Shown here one piece after another: positions 22,643 through 33,859 of a stretch of DNA of 64,000 bases (positions are counted from its first letter, which is position 1; every line of letters begins with the position of its first letter). The DNA is from Thalassia testudinum. Taxonomy: Eukaryota; Streptophyta; Magnoliopsida; Alismatales; Hydrocharitaceae. The position numbers and the translations under genes are program-made. Below the pieces are notes generated by a model that worked only from the letters and a program-made list of their open reading frames with translations, was not told the DNA's origin and did not search any database. Where the stretch lies: NCBI GenBank assembly GCA_037157565.1, contig JAZHRO010000026.1:33656501-33720500 (forward strand). Reading direction: 5' to 3'.

Positions 22643-24593
22643 GCGTCAACAAAAATGCCATCATGCTTCTAAGCATCCGATCGCTGAGAGGAGGTGCCCT
22701 TCTGGTGCTCTACCTCGACCTCCCCAAGGGACAACCTCCGCAGTGGTCGTAACCACTTACGGTCCTACTGGCGACTCCCCTCCCCTCTGAGGGGCCCAAT
22801 TGGGATTCAGCGTCTTGACACCCCCGAGGTCCAAAAGCAAACCTCCCTTCCCTGAGGTGTGGCCCAGAGAAGAGGAATAGCAGGCCGATGGCCTCAAATA
22901 TACGCCCTTGCATGAACCCCCACCCACTCGGGAAGGAGAAAATGTAGGCCCCCTGTCGGAACTGCTTGAAGAGCCGATTGAGGCCCAGCATGAAAGAACG
23001 ACGAACCTTAGCTCATTCACCATGCCCTCAGAAGCCACCCTCGGGTAGGGCTGACGCTTGGCCGCCCTGAGGGGAGGTCTTGCTGAGCACTTCTGGCAGC
23101 ACCTACTTAGTATAGGCCCACCTACGCACCATTCCCTGGCCAGCTGTATAGGCGGTCAGCTCCCCCCAAAAGCGTGGTGGGCAAGTATTGGGAGCACTCC
23201 ACCAAGCACCTGGGGACTTGAGATAACCCCTAGAGGTTGTCAGAAGTCGAGCGGCGAAAGATTGAGTGCACCTGGTCTTGCCTAGATCAGCTCGAGGCTC
23301 AGCACTCCAAGCGAGGGAGGCCCCGTGAGGCGATAATCCCTCGACGCCCCAAGCTAGACCGTTCGACTCACAAGCATGGGCATAAAGCCCTCGACCATGT
23401 GTCAAGGTACCCAACAAGAAACCATTGAGCGAGATAACTCCTCCCGTGGATTGGTGGAGGGGCACCTCAGCAATGGCAGCCTCGTTAAAGGCAAGAATAC
23501 CTCTGGATAAGCGCACCCCCTGCGCCCACATACAGAAGGGGCCCACTTCCACAAGCGAAGGGCCTCCTTCCCTTAGGCGGTAGCTGACCCCCGAAGGGTC
23601 GCTATAGCAAATCACGCCAAAGGAGTTCCTCAAGAAACGCACTCCCTTGGTCGTGCATCGAGCGGATGTTCTGGAGTCAAGTCGGTCCAATGAAGACCGC
23701 CGTTATGGCTCTCACCACCCCAGGTGGGAGTCCCTCGGAAAATGCACTCCCTTGGCCATGAAGCAGGCAAGCGTTCTTAAAGGGGGTCAGTCCACGAGCT
23801 AGGACTCATTGCCCCCAGGCCCCACTGATTGAAAGAATAGGAGGCTTGTGAAGCACCTAAGGGACCACCCCGAGAAGGGGCCCCAATAGTTGCAGGCAGT
23901 CGAAGTGGCCACCCTGGAGAACTAATAGCCAGGCGGTGTCTCCTTAGCTCCCCATCTGGCAGGCATCACCGTCGAATTCTGGCAGTGATGCTCATAATAC
24001 CCGAGGTCCTCTCCTCCTGTCACCTAAGTACATCAGCGTAGGGGTTAAGGAAACCTCGGGTCAACGTCACCTCAGGCAATGGAGCCCCTCCTTCTGAGTC
24101 GGCTCTCCCCAGGTACCTCCCCTCTATCTTCATCAAGGTAAGGGGGATACGATCCAGCCTCCCCGCGTGATCCGGCGGGGCATCTAGGCTCGCTTCGGTG
24201 AAGATGTCCCCCCCCTCGAGGCAACCCCAGGCTCTTCAGGAATTAAGCTCCCCAGGCCACGGACCGGGCAGGAGCTTTCACCATGGTGACCACAACTGCC
24301 CGAGGTCCTTGCTTCTGGACTCCTGGACACATCGGCGTGGAGGTCGAAGTGACCTCCAGGAGCAACATCATTAGAAACAGGTCAACAGCCTGCGTCACCA
24401 ACTTCTGATGGCAACGCCTACAGAGCTCTGAGACGCCTGAGTGGAGCTAGCTCTCAGGCTACCCCACCCGGGTCGGCGAACCCATAACACATCCACCACT
24501 CTGGTGGGAATGCCTTCCTCTCTTCCCATTGGCCATTTCGGTCATGACCCTTTGACAATCAAGGAAAGAGGAGAGAGGAAGGGCACTGCCCTC
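22643..24593 (+). other. Non-coding body of F, first part
   Basis: GC-rich, with many short open frames on both strands and no motif of gag, protease, RT, RNase H or integrase. The recurring GAGGTCC, CCCCGAGG and GGGCCC phrases continue in the same style beyond G and H. It ends at the CCCTC target duplication (24589-24593) of G. Confidence 0.55.
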
Positions 24594-25391
24594 TAGCATA
24601 ACTCGAATAGGTTGTGTTAATATGGTGAAATTATCGTTGAAGTTATTATAGTGGGTTAACCTAAATCGAGTCTAACCATCTTTCACAAATTTTTTTTTTT
24701 TTAACCTGGCCTACTTAATTTTATCTTGGTCACTTTTAGGCCCAGGGTCGATCTTAGGGAGGCGAGAATTAAAGGTCAAGGAGTTTCTACGCCTTTCCCA
24801 AAACGTATCTCTTCGTTGCGTTTATTATGTTCTTGGTTTTTCTATTTAAGATTTTTTTTGTTGATAATATTGTCTTTGAGGCACATCCTCAAAATCAAGT
24901 TCTTGGCTTTTAGCCAAATTATTCTTGGCTTTTAGCCAACTTAGGGTTTCCAAAAACTGGTCCTGCTATTCGCAAGACTGAGTACCTGCAAGACAAAAAT
25001 TATCTTTTCTCTTTTACTCTTTTTTTTTATCTTCTTAATAGCAAGAAAGATAAATAACAACAAGGATACTTGCAGAGAAAGGGATACTTAGCTTAATATA
25101 TGTATAGATATAATAAATACAGTATCTATATATATATGTACTTATTATATATAGGGTTGGAGGTGAAAGTGGAAATGGAGTGTAGCACAGTGTCAAGTTG
25201 GTCCACGTCTAGTAAGATGCAACCAACAAGAAGAAGTGCCGCGTGGAGTGTGGAGCGGATGTGTGGGAGTGTGTGCGGAGGCGCTTGCTTTGCACAGGTA
25301 TCGGGGAATATCAGCAACTGGTGCAGATATTCCCACGATATGATGCGCGATGGGTTGACTAGTGCACAGGCGTATGGTTACGGGTAGGTGA

Positions 25392-25425
<34 letters not shown>

Positions 25426-26825
25426 GCTATAACTATATAGGCATATATGTAGTTGTGTGTATATATATATATAGATATGTAAATATATATATGTATATAT
25501 ATATATATATTTATAACTATATATGTATATATATATAGTTATATATGTATATAGATATGTATATAGATATATGTATATAGATATGTATAGATATATATAT
25601 ATATATATGTAGATATATATATTTATGTATATATGTGAGTGATATATAAATATATATGTGTGTAGGCGTGAGTATATAAGGGTGTGTGTGAGTGTGTACA
25701 AGTGTGTGTGAGAGAGCACAAGTGCGAGTACAAGTGGGTGTGTGTGTGTGTGCGCTGGCGGGTGAGTGTGAGAGAGAGGGAGAAGTTAAGTCGTCTGGCG
25801 GGTGCGAGCGCCGTTTGGCGGGCAGGACGTGTGCAGGGGTAGACGAGTGCAGGCGCTGGTGAGAGAGTGCAGCGCACTGCGTAGTGCAGTGCACAGCGCT
25901 GCGGGCAGGAGCTGGCGCAAGCGAGTGTGGGCGCGAGCAACCGGCTGGCGCGGGTAACGGCGAGGAGAGAGAGCGCGCTGTCACCGGCTAAGTGAGAAGC
26001 GAGCCGGTGGCTACAGTGTCGCGCAGACCGTGCACTAAAGTGCGCTACAGTGCGCGCATGGTCTGTTGACCGGTAGCGGCCGATTTCGCGTGTCCTGCAC
26101 AATGGGAAGCGAATGCGCGCACGGGAAGAGCTTGCGCAGGGCCTGTAGGAGCATGCGCAGTGGCTGGCGATGCTGCGGGCCGGCGTTGCTGCTGCTAAAG
26201 CTTCTGAGCTTGAAGCTCTGCCAATGGTGGTGAGGGCGTTCAGCGATGAAATCAAATGGTGAAACCACCACGCCCACCTGCTCACGAAAGAGCTGGGAGG
26301 TGGTGGAACTCACAGTGGAGGTTGTGGGACCACTATGAGTTTTCTTCTGCCCACAGTGTGTCTCTTCATTGAGAAGAGATACTGCGTATGGAGAGGGAGA
26401 GGGGAGGAGGTTGGCCTGACGATAGAGGGAAGTGCCTGTATGTGTGTGTTCGAGCCTCCACGCACGAGGGAGAGGGCCAAGGGTTTTAAAGAGGAAGAGG
26501 AATGCCAACCCATGCTGCTGGCAGCACACCTCTTGCCATGCTGTTGGCAGAGGAGTGGCGCAAAGAGGCGCATGCCCCATGCCCTGCAGCCGCGCGAGAG
26601 AGAAGAATTCAAAGTAAAAATAAAAAATGAAAATGGTGAAATTGCAATGCAGCACTTAATGAAGATGTTAATTACATGGCCAATTATTCATACTCTCCTC
26701 CCCTTTTTAAAAGTGCATGCATGTGTCTATTTACAAATGTAACTATAGCTACATAAAATGCAGTGGCAATGCTAGGAAATAACACAAGATGGTATAATTA
26801 CTGGTGTATTTTTGTTGTGCAATCA
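24594..26825 (-). mobile_element. 3' LTR of element G
   Basis: 2232 bp. Aligns end to end with 33860-35978. It carries a GC-rich part (25760-26300), a TA/TG microsatellite and a TTTAAAA promoter-like motif (minus) near 26485. The overlapping open frames on both strands here (such as 25623-26285 and 26035-26655) are by-products of composition. Confidence 0.9.
25396..25750. repeat. (TA)n / TATATG / (TG)n microsatellite in the 3' LTR of G
   Basis: Long runs of TA, TATATG and ATAGATATG, grading into (GTGTGT)n near 25680-25750. The counterpart at 34640-34940 is shorter and begins with (CA)n, so the repeat has changed length since insertion. Confidence 0.9.
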
Positions 26826-28190
26826 TACCCCCATGCCTATCTTTTGCTAGTCCCTAGCAAAACATTTTGTATTGTATTTAGAAATGATCTTAAGCTGAAG
26901 ATTTTCTTCTGAGATGACATGGGTGTGTTTATCTGTTGGATATTGTGAGAACCAATTGCATAAAAGACTATCAGTACTTTAAGTCTTATATGACATAGAC
27001 CATCTCTTGACTAACTTGGACTCTTGATATTTAAACCTTAAGTACGATTTCCAGGACTCAGAAAGTTTTTGCCGTACTCGAGAGCTCAAGAGATTATGGT
27101 TTGTGCATAGTGAAGGATCAAGACTGACCAAATGAACATTAAGGTTCAAGCCCAGGGTTTCACGAATTTTTAAGTGCAGGTTGGTCCCAGTTTCAGCTCG
27201 TCTTCGGATTGACTCTTATGACGGAAAACTCAACTCCCATTTTATTGCTTTAGTGGCTCTAGGAATATATGGTAGAAATAGGATTTTTATGACGTGCCCT
27301 GAAAAATTTTTTGGAGAAGAGAATTTACAGACATTTGAAAGATATACTGACTTATTTGCACAGATTTTCTCTCTATTTTTTTTTTTTTTGAAACAGATGT
27401 TAGTATATATCTTACATCTTTATTTGGAGGAGCACACATTTTTTGTGGGAGAGTACCTTTTTGGTGGAAGAGTTTCTCCTAGATACAAGACTAAAGCCTG
27501 GGATAAAAGGTCTACCTGCATGCATAAGGACTCCACCTTCCCTAATGAACACTAGGGTTGGATCTTATGTTCACCTGGTCCTTCTTGATATGTGTAGTGT
27601 GAACCAAGATTACTTAGGCTCTCGAGTAGAAGCAAACCAATGAATCCTGTACTGGTGTCTCAGGTACAAGAATACGTCCTTAGTTAGGAGAGATTCCAAT
27701 CTATCTTATCAATGCTCAAGTGAATTAAGTCGAGCCTGAGCGAATCAAGCTTCTTTGGCTTGGAAAGTCTTCAAAACAGCGGTTGAATATCTATAAACAC
27801 TTATTGTATTTTTGTTTCAGCCTTCAGATCATTACTAAACACCTTCTTTTTTTTTTTAAGCTATGTATATATTTATAGATGGATATATATAATGGAAGCT
27901 ACATGATACCATTAAATACCCAGATCCTATGGATGCCTATCCACCCCCCCATGCCAAACGATGCTATGTCCTCATATGCATGCAGGGTAGAGGAAGGTCC
28001 AAAGATCGAGGAACGAGAGCTGACGTGCAAGGTATATAGCAGGGTGGTAGGGTGGGTGGATGGTGGGTGGTGAAATGAAAAGGTGTGAAGTGAAGTGACA
28101 TGGAGGAGTGATGCTGGGGTGCCTCCCAACGAGCACTGAATTTAACGTCCCCCAGCTAGACTTAGAATGAGGCACGAAATTAGTTACCCT
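26826..28190 (-). other. 3' non-coding region of G (integrase to 3' LTR) with polypurine tract
   Basis: Short interrupted frames only. Athila elements often carry an env-like frame here, but I see no supported one. The element-sense sequence just before the 3' LTR, GATAGGCATGGGGG (about 26828-26841), is the likely polypurine tract. T/A runs lie at 27370-27390 and 27847-27860. Confidence 0.55.
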
Positions 28191-29331
28191 CTAGCAGGGC
28201 AACCGTTTCACCAACGGAGGCAGGTTCATGGTAAGATAGGGTTTTAAACGCTGCCCATTTACCGTAAATTTATGCCCAGATTTGAGATCTTCAATTTCAA
28301 TGGCCCCGTTGGAAAATGGTCTCGAGACCAAGAAGGGACCAGTCCATTTGGACTTCAATTTCCCTGGAAAGAATTTGAGTCGGGCATTGTAAAGCCAAAC
28401 TTGCTGAGATGGCCCAAATTCCTTCCACCGAATTCGGCTGTCGTGAAAAGCCTTAGTGCGTTGCTTGAAAGTTAAGGCAGAATCATAGGCTTCACGACGG
28501 AGCTCTTCCAGCTCTTGGAGTTGGAGTTTCCTTTCTCGATCACACAGGTCTGGGTCGAGGTTACATTGGTGAACCACCCAATAAGCGCGGTGCTCCAGCT
28601 CCACGAGCAAATGACAAGGCTTCCCGTAAATGATTCTATAAGGAGACATACCTAGGGGAGCCTTGAAGGCAGTCTGATACACCCAAAGTGCGTCAATCAG
28701 CTTGTCAGACCAATCCTTACGGTCAGGCCGAACCATTTTCCGGAGAATTTGCTTGATTTGTCGATTCAACACCTCAGCCTGGCTGTTCGTCTGAGGATGA
28801 TACGGAGATGCGATATGATGGTAGACTCCATATTTCCTCAGAAGTGTCCGAAAAGAAGCATGGGTAAAATGACTTCATCCGAGATAATGGCTCGAGGGAT
28901 CCCAAAGCGTGCAAAAATGTGGTCATTGACAAATCGAGTAGATATGACATGGTCAGCATGGCACGTGGGAATAGCCTCGATCCATTTGGAAATATAATCA
29001 ACAGTAACGAGGATGTACTCGAAGCTGTTGGAGGGAGGAAAGGGACCCATGAAATTGATTCCCTAAATGTCAAAGATTTCAGAAGCTAGGATGGGTTGCA
29101 AGGGAATCATATCACGATGTGACATTAACCCTAACGATTGGCATCTAGTGCAATGTTTGGCATAATTGTGTGCATCCTGATGGAGGGAGGGCCAAAAGAA
29201 ACCGCACTGCAACACCTTGGCTGCAGTTTTCCTCCTCGAGAAATGGCCTCCGCAGGCCTGATCGTGGCAAAAGGATAGCACACTGGGGAATTCGTTGTCA
29301 GGAATACAGCGACGGATGATCTAGTCAGCAC
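28191..29331 (-). pseudogene. Athila integrase of element G, broken
   Basis: In order: the zinc-binding region (HDQACGGHFSRRKTA, then HCTRCQ, about 29130-29280), the catalytic core (MGPFPPSNSFEYILVTVDYI, 29050 to 28838) and the C-terminal region (28772-28191: NRQIKQIL, DALWVYQTAF, GMSPYRIIYGK, WTGPFLV). The enzyme inserts element cDNA into the genome. It is dead here: a TAG follows EIFDI near 29065, the catalytic Asp of the usual GIDFMGP motif is Asn (GINFMGP), and a frameshift follows IISD near 28870, before the catalytic Glu region. Confidence 0.85.
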
Positions 29332-29335
29332 CTAT

Positions 29336-30660
29336 TCAAAAAAGTAGTGGATTATCCCAGAAATAATACTTTGCTTCTGCAATGAGACGCTCGCGCTGGT
29401 TTTTAGGCCAGCCACGTGGAAGGGAACCAAAAGCAAGGTAATTGGCAATGTCAACATACCAAGGTCCACTTGCCACATTAATTGCCAATAGGTGCTCATC
29501 AGGAAAAACCTCATTGATCGGCAGGGTAAGTCCAATGTGGTCAGGGTCCAGTCTCGAGAGATGATCAGCCACAACATTCTGGGCTCCAGCCTTATCGCGG
29601 ATCTCAATGTCAAATTCTTCAAGTAGAAGGATCCAACGAATCAGTCTAGGCTTGGCATCCTTCTTGTGCATGAGATGGCGAATGGTCGCGTGGTCAGTGA
29701 ATACAATAACATGCAAGCCCATAAGGTAAGAACGAAATTTCTCCAGCCCAAAGACGACCGCCAGTAGTTCTTTCTCAATGGTTGTATAATTACGCTGGGC
29801 CTCGTCCAACGTCTTACTGGCGTAGTACACCATGAAGGGGTGTCTATCGCATCTTTGTCCCAGGATGGCTCCGACTGCAAGGTCGGAAGCGTCACACATG
29901 AGTTCAAAGTTGAGGGACCAGTCAGGTGGTTGGAGAATAGGGGCCTTGGTGATAGCATCACGCAGCTGCATGAATGCTCGTATGCAGTCGGGGCCCATAT
30001 CAAAGGGTACCTCGATCGATAGGAGATGAGTTAAAGGTCTAGAAATCTTGGAGAAGTCTTTGATGAATCTCCTATAGAAACCGACGTGTCCCAAGAAGGA
30101 GCGGATTTGTCTGACAGAGCTAGGCATAGGTAAATCAGTAATTCATCAAGCTTGGCTCTGTCAACCTCAATACCCCTATCGAAGATGATATGCTCGAGAA
30201 CAATTCCCTCATGTACCATAAAATGACTTTTTTCCCAGGAAAGCATGAGGTTTACATCAATACATCTCCGAAAGATACGGGTCAGGTTGGCAAGACAATC
30301 ATCAAAAGAGGGTCCAAAGACCAAAAAGTCATCCATGAAGACCTCAAGAAAGTCACCCACCATGTCATGGAATATCGCCAGCATACATCTCTGGAAAGTT
30401 GCTGACGCGTTACAAAGTCTGAAGGGCATCCTTCTAAATGCGAAGGTGCCGAAGGGGCAGGTAAAGTTGGTTTTCTCTTGGTCCCAGGGGTCAATTGCCA
30501 CCTGGTTATATCCAAAGAATCCACCCAGGAAATAAAAAATTTTATTTCCTACTAACCACTCCAGGATTTGGTCAATAAAAGGTAGCGAAAAATGATCTTT
30601 CTTAGTTGCAGTATTCAGTTTCCTATAGTCTACACACACTCTCCAAGATGTAGGAGTGCA
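29336..30660 (-). pseudogene. Athila reverse transcriptase and RNase H of element G
   Basis: RT runs from SWRVCVDYRKLN (about 30650) through PFIDQILE, FTCPFGTFAFRRMPF and the catalytic FMDDF (near 30330). The N-terminal part of RT is missing. RNase H (30127-29336) has the carboxylates in CDASD, EKELLAV and FTDHA and ends in [11 protein letters not shown] frameshift near 30125 separates the two parts. These enzymes copy element RNA into DNA in the particle. The RT start is fused in frame to a proline-rich gag segment, showing the internal deletion. Confidence 0.85.
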
Positions 30661-32442
30661 TGTAGGGACATAAGGGTGAGGTGTAGTTGCTGCGGGATTA
30701 GCCTGAAATCCCGGTGGAATGCTCGGAGCTTGCAGAATCTGATGAACCTGCCCCTGAGAAGGTCGTACCTGTGGTTGAGGACCATGGGGTACAAAATTTA
30801 GCAGGTTGGGAACAGGTTGGGCTGGAAGGGTGCCCTGAGATCGAGTTGCCATGCATAGTTGACTGATCTCAGCATTCTGCTGCGCCAATTGGTGCTGAAG
30901 AGATGTCATGTTTTCTTCATGGCGCTTAGACATTTCTGTCACCATTCACATCCATTTATCAAGAGGACTTGATGCGTGTTCTGTTTGCAGTATGCAAGGA
31001 CCCGATGGTAGATTTGCCACAGGATTAGACTGGGCCCTTGGGATGACGGGTGCGGATGGTCGCATTGGCCCACCCGCGGGGTTTTGGCGCTGCGGGTTAT
31101 TGGACCATGCGAAGTTAGGATGATTTCGCCACCCTGGGTTATAAGTAGCAGAGAATGGGTTGTTCCCCAGGATGCAAGTGTCTTCTAAGCCAGAAGACGA
31201 ATCCGCATGTAGATATGCATCCGAGCACAAATACTGGCTTGCAGAAGCCAGATCCACATTACTTACCGAATCGCTCGGCGTGACATTCGGTAAGGAAGAT
31301 CTTACGGGGTTTTTGGGAATAAGCCTGGTATTGGAAAGATTAGGATTGTGACGAAGTGGTGAGGTGGAGGTGTTTGCCATAGAACGAGCGGGATTGGCCA
31401 AAAGTTCGTCCAGCTTCTTGTGCACTATAGAGACTTCATCCAATTTTTGTGCGATAAGATTAAGATCTGTGGATGAATGGGAGGGTCCCGTGTCAACTTC
31501 GTGAATATTACGGGGCAAGATGGTATGATTAAAGGCAACAATTGAGGCATTGTTCATTGAATTTTCGCTCATGTTTTCAAATAATTCGAATGCTCCATTC
31601 TCGTCTTTATTCATGAAATTCCTTCCGCAAGAAGCGTTTGCAATCTGCTTCAAAGTCTCATTTAGCCCATAATAGAAAATCTGGGCTATATGCCACTTAG
31701 GCAGACCATGGTGCGGACACTTCCGGAGGAGGTCATTATACCTCTCCCAAGCCTCATGAAACTGCTCGCCATTTTGTTGCGTGAAGGAAGTTATAACACA
31801 GCAAAGTGCATTGGTTTGCCCGATTGGGAAGAATTTCTTGAGAAATGCTGTTCGCATCTCTTCCCAAGAATGGATGGTTCTCCCAAGAGTGCGTAACCAC
31901 TGCGACGCTTTATCCCGCAACGAAAACGGGAACATTTTCATAAGGACAATTAATAACCTGATGTTTCTTGGTTTAACCGTTTCAGCCAATCGGGTTAAGT
32001 CTTACAAATGGAGAAAAGGATCTTCACTTGCAAGACCATGGAAGTGAAAGTTAATTAGGCCAATTACATTGGGTTTCAATTCAAAATCATCCCCGCCCAT
32101 GGGGACCCGAATTTGTTCTATGGTCTCTGTAGCAATGGGATTTTGATAAGAGCTAAGAGACCTAGTCTCCTCCTGTTCAGGAGGGTTCTGCATTTCCTCC
32201 AAGGTTTCCCTAATGGCTTCAATCTGCTCGTTATACATTTCCATTTGGGCTTGGAGGCAGGTTATGGGGTCTACGGCTCCACCACCACCTGGTGGGATTT
32301 GAGGGGGGCGGTTTCCTCCCTCGAGATTTGGGAGTGGGTGTGCAGCCATGTTTGTGGAGGAGGATGATGAATCGGTTTCTATCCTTCTAAAATTATCAGA
32401 CAATTCAAACAATTCAGGGTTTTGTGACCTCCTCCCAAACAT
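30661..32442 (-). pseudogene. Athila gag of element G
   Basis: Starts MFGRRS at 32442. The core at 31989-30946 includes MKMFPFSLRDKASQWLRTLG, FLKKFFPIGQTNAL, WERYNDLLRKCPHHGLPKW, NASCGRNFMN and, further on, TYNPGWRNHPNFAWSNN. A frame break lies near 31995. A single TGA at 30946-30948 separates the core from a Gln/Pro-rich C-terminal stretch beginning MVTEMSKRHEENM. That stretch runs straight into RT near 30660, where E still has about 1.6 kb of further gag, protease and RT sequence. Confidence 0.85.
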
Positions 32443-33832
32443 ACACTACCACAGGAAGAATTGGGGAGATAAGAAGGGAAAAGGAGATGAGAGAAATGAC
32501 GCCACAAGGGTACACTTGATAACAAATCAAAGCAATCAAAGTCCTAACCTCTACAATGTGCCCTTAGATCTAAAGATCTAAGTTACCTACTATCACAACC
32601 TACGAAACCAAATGCGAGCACTGTGGAACCACCGGACCAGATTGAAAGGCCGTTTGCCCCAGTCTTAGACACCCGATAGCACGCGGGAACCCGCACCAGC
32701 ATGTAGGCGCTACACGCAGATAGTTAGACCTCCAATCCTTAATAAGGGTCAAGTTGCTACTAGTTTTATTTAGAGGCTTAGGATCAAGTGTTCCAGGAAT
32801 GTGAAGGGCGTTGTATACGGGTAATGCCCAAGTGAGTTGATTTTTAAAAAATGTGTAAACCAAGCATACAACAGGGAAATCTCCCCGAATTGAAGTTTTA
32901 GTTGGTGAATGGTTTTTAGAATTTTCAGCCTTAAGTAATATGGATTTTAAGATTTCACTGAGTTATCAATTCAACCAATCTCCGGGTTTTGAGAAAACAC
33001 AAGTTCTTCTATGCCCAACAAACCTTTCTTCAATGTGAGTTAGTTAATGCATGCTAAAAATGCAATGGGCTTCCCTAGGTGGAAATTTCTATGTGTAGAT
33101 GCACGAGTCAATTTTAGGTCAATGTGAAAGGGAGCCAAAGCACTTCAATTCAAGTGCTCCCAATCACCAAAAATGATATTCCACACACAAGGCTCAACCA
33201 CAAGATAATGTAAAGAAAATTAAAATTTTGGGGTCGAAATATTCGGGATCAAATCTTAGGCAGGTGAAAGGTTGTGGTGGAGTTGGAATCAACTCAATTC
33301 CAAGTCTCCCCACCAAAAATGTGATCCCGAAAATGTAAACAAATGAGGCAAAGAGGGATGACAATCAATTAATTTAAACTTGCCTCAAAGAACACTTCAC
33401 ACGACGAAAGATCCAAGAATCAAGATTCTTGGATTTTCGCTATGCAAAGCTTGGCGAGAAATCAAGGGGTGGTGGGGGTGATAGCAAACAATCAATCAAG
33501 TGGTTTTTAATCCACTTGCCCCAATAAATTCCCAAGAAGTGTTTTTAGATATTTTATTTTTTATTTTTTTTTATTTTTAGGTGACAAGTTAACCTAAGTT
33601 GCTAAGAGAGGGAGAGACCTACCTTTTCAGCAACGTGGGCAAAGCTCCAGTGCGGCGCCGATGACTTTACGCTCTCGCTCCCACCTTGGAGTCGCCTACA
33701 TCTCCGGCTTCCTCTACTTGCCTCCTTGCAACCAGTTTACCTGCACACAAGCAAACAAAACACCTGTGAAGAGAAAGGTGTGAGATGAGAAAAATCAAAG
33801 GAATGGAGTAGAAACTTACCTCAATGCGCACC
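32443..33832 (-). other. Leader of element G
   Basis: Non-coding sequence between primer site and gag, AT-rich with a T-rich run at 33545-33575. It does not contain the leader block shared by A, B and C, so G is a different Athila family. Confidence 0.6.
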
Positions 33833-33850
33833 TTCCCAGCAACGGCGCCA
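33833..33850 (-). other. Primer-binding site of element G
   Basis: Minus strand TGGCGCCGTTGCTGGGAA, tRNA-Asp type, nine bases from the LTR end (TTATGCCA). Confidence 0.85.
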
Positions 33851-33859
33851 GAAAAAGCG

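Noticed and set aside
23103..23690. 195-codon minus-strand open frame in F
   Set aside because: GC-rich non-coding body with competing frames on both strands and no recognisable motif.
25378..25984. Tyr/Ile-repeat open frames
   Set aside because: Translation of (TA)n and TATATG microsatellite.
25623..26655. Long minus-strand open frames in the 3' LTR of G (up to 220 codons)
   Set aside because: They overlap each other in other frames, lie wholly within an LTR, and include translated microsatellite; their 5' LTR counterparts differ by frameshifts.
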